Assembly (NCBI GenBank): GCA_023014335.1
Contig: JAECYW010000023.1
Location: forward strand, 682,001 to 746,000
Reading direction: 5' to 3'
Source of the DNA: Galerina marginata
Taxonomy: Eukaryota > Basidiomycota > Agaricomycetes > Agaricales > Galerinaceae
DNA: 64,000 bases
How positions within the stretch are numbered: position 1 is the stretch's first letter; every line of letters starts with the position of its first letter. Both the position numbers and the translations under genes were made by a program. Positions 33,927-45,573 of the stretch are shown here, piece after piece. The notes below the pieces were generated by a model, which was not told where the DNA came from, did not search any database, and saw only the letters and a program-made list of their open reading frames with translations.

Positions 33927-36900
33927 TCATTTTGAATCCTTTGTCGTTGTAAACGAGGTCCCCGCCGAGGAGGAGCTTGAAGGCCCAGGATCCCTGCTTG
34001 CATTGTGTTCTGCTTCCCGCTCTTCAGAGCTGGTATCCTGCCCGACGCCAAATTCATTGCTGGACGCGAAGGTCCAGCTACCAGAGCCGGTGGTGGTAGG
34101 CGTTGAGTCTCCATCGTGATCATCTGCGCTTTGAAAATCGCCAAAGTCGCCGAAAGACTCGAAAGAAGAGTCTTCGTCGGAGAAGGAGGAGCTAAAAGTG
34201 AAGGCGTCACTAGTTGGTGCTGCAGAGTCTGAGAAGGGTCCAAAGCCGTCCTGTAAGGCAAAGAAGAGGTCAATAGCTGCTGTTGTGAGCAGGAGGCACG
34301 AATGAACTAACGTCATCATGAGGGCTGAAAGGGTCGTCTGCCATAGCAAGTGAAGTGGCATTAGTGGGCTCAAAAGAGTCCTAAAACCAAGGCAGAAAGT
34401 CAGTTTCTATGTTCGCCGAAGAAAGCAGCAGAGTAACGAGTAACTTACACCGAACCCGTTACTACTTAAAGGCCTCCGGTCTCCGAACGTTCTCGCAGAG
34501 ATAGTGCCGAAAGTCGACTGAGTAAGCCAGCCCTCTTCCTCGTCGTCCTCGTCAGAGGACCCAAACTGATCTGATGGCCCCCCCATCTCTTGCGACAGAT
34601 ACCTTGCAAACTGTACCCAAGACTATGGTCAACCCCGAGCTCAGAAGGAAAACGGAAAAGAAGGGACATACATGCCGTGCACGAGTAGGTATATGGTCGT
34701 CGTCATCGTCGTCGACATCTGCAGGTCCAAAATCTGCAGCCCCGAAATCCGCAGGCCCAAAGTCAGCGGTCAAATTCGGAGGACCGACGCTCGTCGCCCT
34801 TCTAAACTCGCCTCTGACCTCTCCGCTCTGGTTGCTCTCTCCGTTGCCGGTGCTGGCTGTACTGTTCGTCGCCCCGCTCGTACCCGTGGCCATATCGTCC
34901 TCATCCACCCTCCACTGCGTCACATTCCTCGCTGAGTTCGATCTGATCACAGGTTTGCCACCGCCCAGGAGTCGGCTATCTTCCTTCTTTGTTTCGTTAT
35001 ACCGCCCTGTGACGTAGTTGTCCCACTCGGGTTCTGGAGCGTACTGGATAATGATCAACCGGAGGTCTGGTGGGAAACGCGCCATGGCAGTGATAACGTC
35101 TTCCGAGACGAGCATGAGGTGGCCCATATAACCTAGCCTGACGCCTTTCGGTTTTGAGCTGGAATGGAGGGTTCTGAGGGCTGAAGACAAAAGCCGAAAT
35201 ACGAGATGCACACCTTTCTATATCACTCCGATTCTGTCCCTCAACTATCCGATGAAGAATCCTGGCATCACGGAAGAACGATATAATGAGCTCCCTGTTA
35301 TAGCCTGGTTTTGTGCTGCCCATCATCACTTGATGAACTACGTCGTAGACAGCGCTGTGAAGAAAATTATTCCATGGATACTCAAAAAACAGGTCCTATG
35401 AACCATTAAATCATTATTGAAGAAAAATGATGTAGAAAAACAATCTCGTACTATCATTGTCGGGAGAACGTTTTGTTCCAACCAGCGAATCTTAAGCTGC
35501 TCGCCCATAGCCAGCAAGGTCTCCGAGGAGTTTTCCAACGTCGTTCTTCTCCGCGAACGCGAGCTTCTCCTCGACCCGCGACCGGACGAGCGACCGGACG
35601 CCATTCCAGATAGCTCGGAATCAGGACTCGACCCCACAGTACTTGTACTTGAAGACAGTTTGGGCATCTGTTCAGGACTTTCTGAGAGGGCCGTATTTTC
35701 GGGCGAAGACGCAACTGTCAGTTGCGGTAATGCCTGGTGGAAGGCTATAGGTGAAAGTGCGGGCTCGTCGTCCATCGCGATCTCCTCCATGGCCTCGTCA
35801 TCCGAGCTGCCTGGCTCATCATCCGACCCAGTCATATCATCGTCAGAGTCGAGCGAGGGCGAACTTTCAGATGGGTCCCGAACCGGAAATGCGAGTTGAT
35901 GATCGGCTTCTTCGTCACGTTCGTCGTCCATCGCATCGCCTTCCCGCTCGTTGTTGCTGTTGAGGGCAATAACCTGAGCCAGCTCCTCCAAGCCAGTCAA
36001 ACCACCCTGTAGGCGGCCGTCTTTGTCGTACATATGGGAGAACATCGCCGACCGATTGAGGAGTGACATATTGGAACAATGTAGGAGTTCTGCGTAGAGC
36101 TCGACGATGCGGTAACGTTCAAGCGTAAACGGTATCATAGTGCCAATGGTTGTGGATATTGGCCCTTCCTACAGAGTGGTTAACAAAAACTCGTGAAAGC
36201 TTGACATGGGAGCATACCAAGGAGCGAGGTGTTTTAAGGTATTTCTGGAACTCCGCCATGTGAGAAGACAAAATATCAAGCAGAGGGCCTAAATGGACGA
36301 CACCCATCCGATTGACCATCTCATTCAAGACCTGTTCAAGGGATGTACGCAGGTCCTCGCCAGACAGGTGTGATTGTTGCTGGACATGAATTAAACGATT
36401 CCGCAGTGCGTGGAATAGATAAGGCTCGAAATAGTCGGAGTTGTTCTTCCGTATTAGCTCAATAACGACTGCGATAGACTGAACGACGGACGAGGTCGAG
36501 GATTCAAATGTTGGAGAAGACAGCGTGCCTTCGTCCCCAGGAGTGGGCTCGCCTGGTGTGTTACAGCTGTCCGCAGAAAAGTCGTTCAGCATGTAGGTGG
36601 CCAATTTTTCTACATTTTCTGGGCTTGCGAGCTCTCGAGCAAATCGATTGGACGCTGGACCATTCTGCAGTCCTTCTGTGAGACCTGCACCAGGAGACGG
36701 GGTCGCCATCGAAATAATATTCTTTACTAGGTCCGCCACAACCGTATGAACGCAGGATGTATGATTCGGCGAAAGAAGGTCTATTAGCCGACCCATGAAG
36801 TTCTCCGAGGACAGCCACTATTGTCCAGCCCAGGTTGAGAATGGGGAAAAGGGATAAATAACCTGGCACGCACCTCAAGAACATTGCTGTTAGGGATAGT

Positions 36901-37627
36901 TTCGTCGAGCTGTGTGATACGCCCGATGAGATCAACAAATGACGGGGTTTCGATATGTTGGAGCAGCCGTTCCACGATGCTTGGCTGAGATTGGATGAAG
37001 GCGAGCATCTAAAGGGCACGTTGCAGGAATTAACAGTAGAAAGGATGGCAGGAGACCCACTTCCGCCGGTTTCTTCGTCATGAATACGGAGTTGATCTTC
37101 GCAAAATGGGAGGCCATTATCATCTGAGTCTTCATGTCGTCTGGGGATCTATCGAGGACCGTCTCCCAGAACGGGACGAGGAGCTGCTTCTGTTCATTTA
37201 TGCATGTCTCAACTATTGACCATATATCACTGCAGAGAACCTCCGTTGCGATGTAAGGATACCTTTAAAACAACGCAAGAGGTGAGTACGGAAGGAGGGA
37301 CTCTCCACGATTCATCTGGCAAGGAAAAAACACGCACTTGAACTGCCCTTTCTCTTCCGTTTCGACCTGACCCGCCACATATCCCAATAGCTTCTGGAGG
37401 ACGTCCACCCGTTCAAAGTAATCGATAAGTCGGGTATTCTGGGCTTTGCACTCTTGGAGGAGGTCGTCTTCGTCCAGAAAGGCTTCGAGCGCCACGTCCT
37501 CCTTATCGAGCAGACTGTCGATTGCTGATCCATTATGGAACCCGAATCTGTAGCAAAAGTACCGCAGGAAACTGGGCGTTAGAAATGTTCCTGGGAGGCT
37601 GCTGGTTACAGACTACCTCCAAAACAT
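33927..37627 (-). CDS. SAPS-domain protein, Sit4/PP6 phosphatase-associated (SAP185/190 type)
   Basis: Regulatory subunit of the PP2A-like phosphatase Sit4/PP6, linking it to cell-cycle and TOR output. Eleven exons on the minus strand: 37627-37617, 37547-37338, 37262-37061, 37008-36874, 36817-36218, 36168-35452, 35395-35214, 35158-34672, 34610-34449, 34380-34312, 34250-33927; 1032 residues. The first coding exon is only 11 nt (MFW plus part of Arg) and joins to FGFHNGSAIDSLLDKED, the conserved SAPS start. Other marks: DEDDLLQECKAQNTRLIDY, LLGYVAGQVE, WLSSENFMGRLIDLLSP, MIPFTLERYRIVELYAELLHCSNM, DLFFEYPWNNFLHSAVYDVV and KPKGVRLGYMGHL. Between about residues 460 and 600, and again at the C-terminus, it is acidic and Ser-rich, likely phosphorylated. 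No damage seen. Confidence 0.94.
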
Positions 37628-38788
37628 GAGGTCTCGGTGGTCCCTGCGCTCGTGCGGTCACCGAAATAGTAGTAAAGCAAGAAGAGAAGTGGTAAAAGTG
37701 GTCACGGTCCTCCAGTCTGGCCGCTGTAAGTTTCCTTCCCAAGTACCGCGTATAGTTGGAAATACTAAAATACCGAGTTATCTCGTTGCACTCGTTAGAT
37801 CTTATCGTTTCCGTCAAGAGCCCAAAGCGTTTGATATCGGTGGCTGATTACGTTCGCATATTGGCCCCGGACACACAAAATTCGACTTGGAAGTTTCCAG
37901 CCTCTCGTCAGAATCCTTCTATGTAAACCGATGGCCAGCGTCCTTCCCCATGCCACACCTTTGACAAGACAAGACAGCTAGCGCGTTTGTACATCTCAGT
38001 ACTTACTACTCAGCTCAGTGAACAGCTTGTGCTTGACACATCCGGTGCGAGCTCCGTGAAATATTGGTCGTGCGGGTCAACGACAAGAGCCGAACCTGAC
38101 GACAATCTCAATGCATATGTACACTTGTGGGCACGCCTGTGGGGAGTATGGGGGCAGCATCTGTGGTTAGCAGGTCACAGATTCCTGAAGCAGGTACGCT
38201 AGGGCAATGTGAGTGGGCTCATTGAAGTCTAACTACGATCCTGATTATGACCGAGGATGCTGCTTCCCTCAGGATGGTTTAGATATTGACCGGGATTTTG
38301 AGCCCTGTAGTGGTGGTCTGAATCTTCTTTGCTGTATCAAGTGTCAGCTGCTGTCTCGCACGCGAGACGGTTCCTGCCCATTGCAAAAGCGATCCACAAG
38401 CGTGCCACGGGGTGGCACCGCGATAGAAAGCCGGAAATGCATCGATCCGGACTGGATACTTCCACTGGAAAGTCTATGAGCTACGAAGTTGTCTTACCAT
38501 TTTACCCCCGAGCTTCCTTGGAATATTTCCCCCTGCCATCGACGTTTCAGAATTTTTCCGTTTGAATTTGCGATGAGTTGTTGACGAGGGCCTTCGAGGC
38601 AGTTTCAAGCTATACCAACCGAAGTCATTAATTTCCATTAAGGAAGGAATAGAAGATTCCCAGGTCGAGTGCTCGTTCCGAGGGTATTCAATACATGTTC
38701 AATTGAGAATATATACGTGGAGGTCCAGAAAATTAAGGAATGAGATATTCAAAAAGACAAACATTGTCCCAGTGTCAAGCGCGGCATT
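37628..38788. other. Intergenic 1.16 kb, no gene recognised
   Basis: Upstream DNA of the SAPS gene and downstream DNA of the AP-2 mu gene, both minus-strand. Two plus-strand ORFs of 71-88 codons (37987-38202, 38213-38479) have no family character. No repeats noted. Confidence 0.45.
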
Positions 38789-40538
38789 TCAAAACTAGCA
38801 AAAATATTAAAAAGACCTTCACAAACAATAAGACGGACACGTACTCTGATTTGATAAGACCCGTCGGCCTTCGTAAGGTATCGGACCCACTTTATACTCT
38901 GATAGTTGCTCTTCTCAAACACCTTCAGGAACCGCACGATCAGCCCCGAGGCAGTAAACATGAGTACTTGGAAGTCGACGTCGATAGGCGGCCGGGCCCA
39001 CACTTGGCGGGTAGTCGTGCTGGTTAGTGCTGCTGTAGCCGTCAGCGTGCATTCCTGGCCACCCTGTAATCTCGCGACCCTGCCACCAAAATACCAAAAT
39101 CAGTATTTCGACAATAACCAAAAGTTAAGACATACTTCCAGACAATGACGTTCTCTGCCGGAACGTACTTGGCTTTCCCGGTGGCAACCTTGCAGTCCGC
39201 TGAAGTGGCATTTAGTGGTGTGGGTATACGCAGGACGACATTGGTAGCTGAGAGTTTGTTGTTGAAGTTCGTTTTGATAGTCACCGTGTATTGCACTTGG
39301 GTCGTTCCGACTTCTGTTACTGACACGATGATGCGAAGAGGTAACTTGACATTTGAAGTTGATCGATATCTAAGAGCAATGAGGACCATAAAGGGAGTGG
39401 AAGTATGAACACCTGCCTCATAAGCTCGAACTCGCCATCTGGAGGAATGAAACTAATCGTCCGCGTGGCGTCAAAGTCATTCAGTCGAACACATTGATGG
39501 AATCGGCAATCATCCAATTCAACAGCGTCGCTGATGCCTTTCTCGTTCTTGTCAATGACTAGCTTGTCGTTCAGTCCAAATTTGCATTCAGGGGTCCCGG
39601 ATAGGTAGGCCCGCATTTGGATGTGTCCGTCGACATCAGCGCGGAGGACATTCCCTGAAGGTGAGTGAGTTAAATCGTTCATTTCAGGTCATTTGTGGTG
39701 ACGGTACCTTTCGCACTCATGCTCAGGTTTACGGTTTCTATCACGTCCACAAAAGCTTCGTTTTTCTTGTACTTGACATCTGCACGCCGCCAACTAGTTG
39801 CGCCTGTTGCCTGGGATGTGATTTTCGAAGACTCCTCTGCGGCTATTGAAGCAGAAACGATACTCTCGGTTGTGATGTATGATTTCAATGTGTCGATTTC
39901 ACTGTTTTGTGGGTAACCGAAGTCGTTGATTTCTAATGCAAAGTTAAGGAACTAAGCCAAACCATGACATTGCAGTCACTCACCGTCGATTAGTTCATAG
40001 ATGACCACAAAATTATTCTTCACCGATTCCTCATCAATCTTTCCAAAATACGCCTTGCAAATGTTGATGAATCGATAGCAGAATTCGAAGACAAGAGCGG
40101 CATTCGCATTCGTTCTAAGGTAGGCTTAGCCTCAAGGACTCTGGGTGGAAACGACAATGCTCTCACTTTGTAACGGCAACAACATAGAGATTATTTATCC
40201 TGACGTGGAAAAAGCTGGTTGAGCCCAAGGTGATGATCGGTGACCTTACATCGCTGTTCGACACGACTTGTATCCGGAACACGTCTGCAATGGACCGTCT
40301 GAATAGAAACGTCGTATGAGCTATGAATTTCGCGTCAAATAGATGGTGAACCACACTTGAAGTCGGTACGATACAGTCTCGATATCAGCACCTGGACTGG
40401 GATTAGGACATGCTATTTCCAGAGTTGATCCTGGACTCACCTCTCCCTTTTGGTTGAAAATAAAGAAAGCCTAGACAAATGCACTTGTTAAAGGAATTAT
40501 TGGGGCTTGTAGGACCGTCTCAGACTTACAGATATCAT
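38789..40538 (-). CDS. AP-2 complex subunit mu (clathrin adaptor)
   Basis: Medium chain of the AP-2 adaptor, which selects YxxPhi cargo at the plasma membrane for clathrin-mediated endocytosis. Ten exons: 40538-40530, 40470-40441, 40391-40357, 40298-40167, 40114-39984, 39932-39708, 39654-39417, 39369-39136, 39079-38845, 38794-38789; 424 residues. The longin-like part begins [18 protein letters not shown]. The linker [13 protein letters not shown] matches the AAK1-phosphorylated region of AP2M1 and marks AP-2 rather than AP-1. The mu-homology domain follows with [34 protein letters not shown] and a C-terminal [20 protein letters not shown]. The first exon is 9 nt (Met-Ile-Ser) and the last 6 nt (Phe-stop). 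Intron 39370-39416 must be GC-AG to keep frame. Confidence 0.95.
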
Positions 40539-41467
40539 GTTGTGGCCGAGCCTCAAGGAACGCTTCAAGCAAAGTATCGAGCGATTACGGAAGCAATTGT
40601 GCAACCCTAACCTCAGCTCAGCCAGGCGGACGTGCTCACCACGGCCACTGTCAATCTTCTTGTCTTCCTACCACCACGTCCAGAAAAATTATCTCATGTG
40701 CAAATTGACAGTTCTCATTATCGGTTTTTGGGTCTACTTTAAGGCTGGGGCTTAGCGCAGAGCAGAGGTTTTCCGACGCTTGTTTTGGGCTCATTGATTG
40801 GCATTCAACACAAGCGGAGCCGCAGCTCACCAGCTGCTACTTAGAGTTCTCACAAAGGTGCCAGCGGATACTGCTCCTACATATTGCGACATATGGTACA
40901 CCGTCGTGAACCCCGACAATACTCCAGGTCATTTGAAAATGATATCGGTGGCTGAAGCTCTTTGAACGAGGGTCTCACCTATAGCTCGAAAATATCACTA
41001 TCAGGTAAATCATATTTCTATATATTTCGAAGCCAGGCACTAAATAATTGACTCTTTCATAAATTTAGAAGCGGACTTGGATTTTGGTCAAATGGTGTTC
41101 TTGACTGTTCTTGATCGCCCCACCTCACGCGAAGAACATTCCCCGGACCATATTCAATCGTTCCACAGTCCCAAAATAAAGTTTTTATTCGATTGCTCCT
41201 GCACCTCCTGACACGTATAACGAACGAGCTGGCAGTTGGGATACTTATGTCCTTCACCGTGTCCACTAGCTTTCGTGACTTTTTTCCCAGTCCTATTTAT
41301 AATCCATGCGCAAGACCTCATCAGAAGCATTTTTAGCGGACTTTATTGGGACTTTACGACGACACTTTGCTTCTCTGTGTGAGGCCTTTCGGAAATTCGT
41401 CGGGGGAGATTAGATATAAATTCCACCTTCGACAAATGTTCTCCTGAGTTTATTGGAACCTCTCAAA
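40539..41467. promoter_or_regulatory. Divergent intergenic region, AP-2 mu and CE16 promoters
   Basis: 929 bp without a credible gene. An ATATAAA at 41414-41420, about 50 bp before the esterase ATG, is a plausible TATA box. Nothing obvious marks the AP-2 mu side. Confidence 0.4.
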
Positions 41468-42927
41468 ATGATTGCTTTACGCGCTCTTAAGGCCCTCTTC
41501 TTGGTTTCGCTGGCTGGTACTTCTTCTGCCAAACTTGCGTGGAAGGACACCAAATTTTTGGTTACCTTTGGCGACTCATACACAACAGATGGTATGGACA
41601 GACTCTCTCCTCGACAGTACCTCTCAATTAATTTTTACTTACAGGTTTTAATATCACCAATGGACCCGATTCTCCCGTTCCTGGATTTGTGCGTTGGAGC
41701 AGTATTGAGCTGATTGATCTCGTCTAACTGCCCTGCCATAGACGTCATCCAATGGTCCTAACTGGGTTCAAGCACTAGGTATTTATTTTGCATTTCTCTA
41801 ATTTTTTAAGTTACTCAGTCAAGTTTAGGAAGCACCTACAACGTTGCGAATACCAAGGTTAGCATGACTCCGATACCTACTGTTAGCAAGTTAATAAGCG
41901 AGTGGTCAGGTGTTCAACCTAGCTTCCGGAGGCGCCACAATTGACGCGGCATTGGTCCCACCATTCCAACCAACAGTGTTGTAAGTTTTGTGGTCGTCTT
42001 TCAGTAGTATTAATTTCACCTCTCTCAGGTCCATTGTCGACCAAGTCACTCAATTCAAAAAGTTCCTCGCCCCCAAGCCCGTTGGCGCGAAATGGTCGAG
42101 CAATAACACCCTTTTCGCTTTTTGGATCGGCATCAACGACGTCGTGAGTCTTAAACCAATGCTTTCCATCGCAAAGAGGTTTCTAATGTTCGCGTCGCAG
42201 GGTAATTCTTTCGGATGGGTGCGACAATTCAAGCAGGAATATTAACAAGCAGAAACTAATTGGTCTTTCTCGCAGACTAATATCACTCAGCCGCAGTTCT
42301 ACACAGTCCTAATGAACCGCCTTACTACTCAAGTACTTCAATAACATTTATCCATCCGGCATCAAGCACTGAATTACTATTTTAGCTTGAAGAACTATAC
42401 GACAACGGCGCACGTTCATTCCTCTTCCTCACCGTCCCCCCAACAGACAGGGCCCCGCTTTTCCTCCAGCAAGGACCAGCCGTAGTTGCCAAGCTAAGGC
42501 CCTTCCTCGCTAACTACAACTCACAACTGCGCACGACTGCACAAAAATTCCAGGCTAGACATCGTGATATCCAGCAGGCAATTGTGTTCGATACCCAGCC
42601 AGTCTTCAATACCCTTCTCGATGATGCGAGGACATTCGGCTTTGTCAATACTACTGGCTGGTGTGAGGCGTACCAAAATGGAACTCCTTCGCAGACCACT
42701 CAGATCCTTCCTTGTGCGCCTGTATCGAACTACTTGTAAGTATTTTGGTCGTTGACCGTATTTACTGGCTGACATGATATTTTCAATTAAGCTGGTTGAA
42801 TTCATTGCATCCGTTGTTCACGGTTCACAAGTGCGTCTTCCTTCAATTTATTTTCGTGTTTGGCGCTAATTTTACATCTCTCTTTAGCTCTCTTGCTCTA
42901 TCTATCTCCACTACCCTCAGCACTTGA
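41468..42927 (+). CDS. Secreted GDSL/SGNH esterase, CE16-like acetylesterase
   Basis: Eleven exons: 41468-41591, 41645-41688, 41742-41778, 41829-41857, 41910-41980, 42029-42143, 42201-42218, 42276-42332, 42386-42735, 42793-42831, 42888-42927; 307 residues. A signal peptide is clear: MIALRALKALFLVSLAGTSSA. SGNH blocks are FGDSYTTDG (catalytic Ser), LASGGATIDAAL (Gly block), FWIGINDV (Asn) and NSLHP (catalytic His). CE16 enzymes remove acetyl groups from hemicellulose oligosaccharides outside the cell. Block V reads YFWLNSLHPLF, with Asn three before the His where many SGNH enzymes have Asp. Exon 42201-42218 is an 18-nt microexon. Several N-glycosylation sequons (NIT, NNT, NTT) fit secretion. 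Short introns throughout are canonical. Confidence 0.92.
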
Positions 42928-43308
42928 ACGAACTAAAAATAATGGGCATATAATGTCCTGTTTATCGTTCAGAGATATAACAATGACTTTTCTCGTCGAT
43001 ACATAATAGACTGGCTATGGCAATCGAGATGACCGTCTCAGCTACGCAGGATGGGAAGACAGTTCAAGGTGATTGATCCAGTGATTTAAGGACACAATCC
43101 CGTAAGGCGTTGTTGGTCTTGAAGCTAAGCACGATGCACTTCAGCGGTGGACGGCCGTTGCCACAGCTTCAGCCCCGCAATATACATAAATGGTTAGAAG
43201 TGTTATGGTAGGTACCGTTAAGAACAGGACGCAGGACGCGTCATCCTCCCAGAACCTTTACCTTGTTCCCAACATCTCGCTCTCTTGAATTTATCAAAAC
43301 CTTCAGTC
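42928..43308. other. Intergenic 381 bp
   Basis: 3' flank of the esterase and promoter of the next gene. The stretch near 43095-43145 slightly resembles 5S rRNA wording, but not enough to call a gene. Confidence 0.4.
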
Positions 43309-43839
43309 ATGCCCGTCACCGAATTCGCGACCTTGAGGATTAAAGAGCCTCACACCATTCAACTTGAGGCTCTGCGCCAACATCTTCACTCACTGGGAGA
43401 AGCCCAAGCAGCATGGTCGGGGTACCCACTCACATTCTACTCGGACCACAAGGACGTCTCTTTGATCCACCTCGTCACGGGTTGGAAGGATGTTGATGCC
43501 CACATGAAGTGGATCGTGGCCGAGGAAACTCAAAAGTTCCGAAAAATATTTGAACAATTCCTCTCGGTGGATAGCTTGGCGCATATCGATATAGACTTCG
43601 CACAAATTCCTTCCAATGCTCAGGCGTTGAATTGCAAGAAATCCATCATCCCGGTTGAAGGCTCCCAGACGGAGCAAGTCGTCACGGGTAGCGAACGATT
43701 GTGGGCTGGGCAAGGTGAAGACCTCGAGAAGCAGAAGGCTTTCTACCAATTCGAGGCGTACAATGACGGCATCCCCCAGCATGCTACCAATACCGAAGGA
43801 ACCGAGTTAAAAATCATGACACGGCTCAGTCTCCCTTAG
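43309..43839 (+). CDS. Dimeric alpha-beta barrel (ABM/Dabb-like) protein, tentative
   Basis: Intronless frame of 176 residues starting MPVTEFATLRIKEPHTI. The pattern beta strand (FATLRIKEP), helix (LEALRQHLHSLGEAQAAW), strand, VSLIHLVTGWKDVDAHMKWI and a helix before the second half (FEQFLSVDSLAHIDIDF) resembles the ferredoxin-like fold of antibiotic-biosynthesis-monooxygenase and stress-responsive A/B-barrel proteins. The phrase GWKDVDAHMKWI is close to the WKSVEAHxxW signature of ABM-type basidiomycete proteins. No cofactor or catalytic residue can be named; a small-molecule binding or cofactor-free oxygenase role is only possible. An upstream non-ATG extension to 43285 exists but ATG 43309 is preferred. 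Confidence 0.75.
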   Translation: MPVTEFATLRIKEPHTIQLEALRQHLHSLGEAQAAWSGYPLTFYSDHKDVSLIHLVTGWKDVDAHMKWIVAEETQKFRKIFEQFLSVDSLAHIDIDFAQIPSNAQALNCKKSIIPVEGSQTEQVVTGSERLWAGQGEDLEKQKAFYQFEAYNDGIPQHATNTEGTELKIMTRLSLP

Positions 43840-44059
43840 ACAACTTGGAGGTGTGTTTTTTACATTAAAATATCAATGGCGAGTTGGATGACAGTGGGAT
43901 AGCCAAAAACAGCGCAAAATGACGATCTAAGCAAACCTGAACGTCCGTGAGTAGTTGGTTATCGAAAAGCAAATCAAATGTTACGTAGGGCCTCGTGTTC
44001 AGAAATTCGTTTGATTTGCATTATAACTGTTACATCGAAAAGGCCTTACAATTATTGAA

Positions 44060-45573
44060 TCAAGTAAGCTTACTTCCAAATAATGTTTCTGCATTGTTTG
44101 AAAATATCGCCGTTTTCTCTGCCGCTGTGAATAATGGTGAGTTTTTAACGGCGGCAAGAGAGCCTGGCTGTACAGGTGCAGGAGCATAAGGGTAGTCCTG
44201 ATAGTTTTGGTTAGGAGGATAAACATGAACGAGAATGACAACCGCTTACCGTGCCATAGAGGAGTTGAGATGTAGGGACGCCTATGCCCAAAAGTCCAGA
44301 AACTTGGTGAAAGTAAGTGGGTCCGGCCGAGTCCCACCAGAATCTAAAAAGTAGTTCAGCAAACGAAAGGGCCAGTCAGCTGGCTAGTTACCTTGTGTTG
44401 AAGATATTGAAAGATGAATCATAAATGGTGGGAAAAGACTTGAGAATTCGATCAACCGTAGAGGGGAAGGCTCCGCCGACTACCAACAGATCTGTTAGGG
44501 CTTCTTTTCTTAAGTATTAGAATGAGTTGTATACCGTGGGGGATGACATAGTGGATGTTTGTGAAGTTGTGAATGGTTTGAGTAAGAGTCAAATCCATCA
44601 GGGTTCGAGCGGTCTCGAAGCTGGCATAATGAATAATTATGTTCGACGATTGGTTTATTACTCACTAAAACTCGATTTTGCCACTAACGTATGGGGTGGG
44701 GTTAGCATCAATGAAGTTGGAGCCGACGTTAAGGAGTGCGTCGGCAGGGTGGACAAATAAGATTTGTCGACCACCAAGTCCGTCAATTGCCTTGAAAAAT
44801 GGAGTGAAAGATGTATCGCCGAGATATTTTCCTTCAACGCTAGACTGTAAGAAAATGCCAACGGCTCCTAACTTCGTAAGCGCATATGTGGCCTCAGCGA
44901 TAGCTTCCGCAGTGTGAGGGAAAGGAACATGTGCATAGAATTTCAATTTGCTGGGGTTGGCTTTGCAATATGCAGCAGTCTGCTCGTTGATCAACCGCGC
45001 AAGGGCAATAGTCCGTGCCTTATTGCCCAAAAATACATTGGGACCAGGAGCCGAGAAAGTAAAAATTGCGCGGTCAATTCCCTCTAAGGCCATGAAGGCT
45101 AGGTGGTCGTCGAAGGTCCAGTCTGGGGTGGGGTTTCCACCAGTGATAGGAACCAGATTCTTATACCAGGTGGGAACAACATGGGCTAAAATATGCGTAG
45201 AATATGTTTTAACGGCAAAATTGCATAGTAAGTGCGGCAACCGAACTCACTATGAACATCAACAATATTGTTGGGCGTAGGTGTCTGGCGACGCATAAAA
45301 CTTCCGAGGTCCTTCTTTTCGTCATTAGCATCTTCAATGACCGTGGTTATCTCGTCGAGAGCATCATCAAGAAAAGGGAGAACAGTGAGGTCGATGTTGT
45401 CTACATTAAAAAAAGTGGTCAGAAGTTGACAACAGCAGATCGACATTGGTGGACTTGCCAGCTTTTGCACTGGCCAGAATAGAATTGGTTAGGTCGGTGT
45501 CTCGCGCAGACACGACAGACAGAGATGTCAAAGTTATTGTTGCGAAAATTGTCAAGAGAGTCGTCCTTTTCAT
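44060..45573 (-). CDS. Secreted amidohydrolase-2 (ACMSD/gamma-resorcylate decarboxylase-like)
   Basis: Seven exons: 45573-45471, 45400-45251, 45185-44666, 44620-44535, 44479-44392, 44343-44250, 44197-44060; 392 residues. Metal-dependent TIM-barrel family (ACMSD-like) that decarboxylates or hydrolyses aromatic acids with a Zn or Mn centre. Metal ligands are visible: IVDVHTHVVP (HxH), LFVHPADALL (His), YVIPHVGGAFPSTVDRIL (His) and FWWDSAGPTYF (Asp). Unlike the cytosolic relatives it starts with a signal peptide, MKRTTLLTIFATITLTSLSVVSA, so it is probably secreted. Intron 45401-45470 (70 nt) hides what would otherwise look like a frameshift, and the donor TTTTA|GTGAGT at the end of exon 3 overlaps a TAG stop in the unspliced frame. 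A TATAAAAG on the minus strand (45718-45711) may be its TATA box. Confidence 0.9.

Noticed and set aside
43060..43170. 5S rRNA-like stretch (ATCCCGT ... GAAGCTAAGCA)
   Set aside because: Only two short phrases match; the rest of the 5S helices and internal control region cannot be aligned.
45400..45475. Apparent frameshift at a T-run in the amidohydrolase gene
   Set aside because: A 70-nt GT-AG intron (45401-45470, minus strand) joins both frames correctly.
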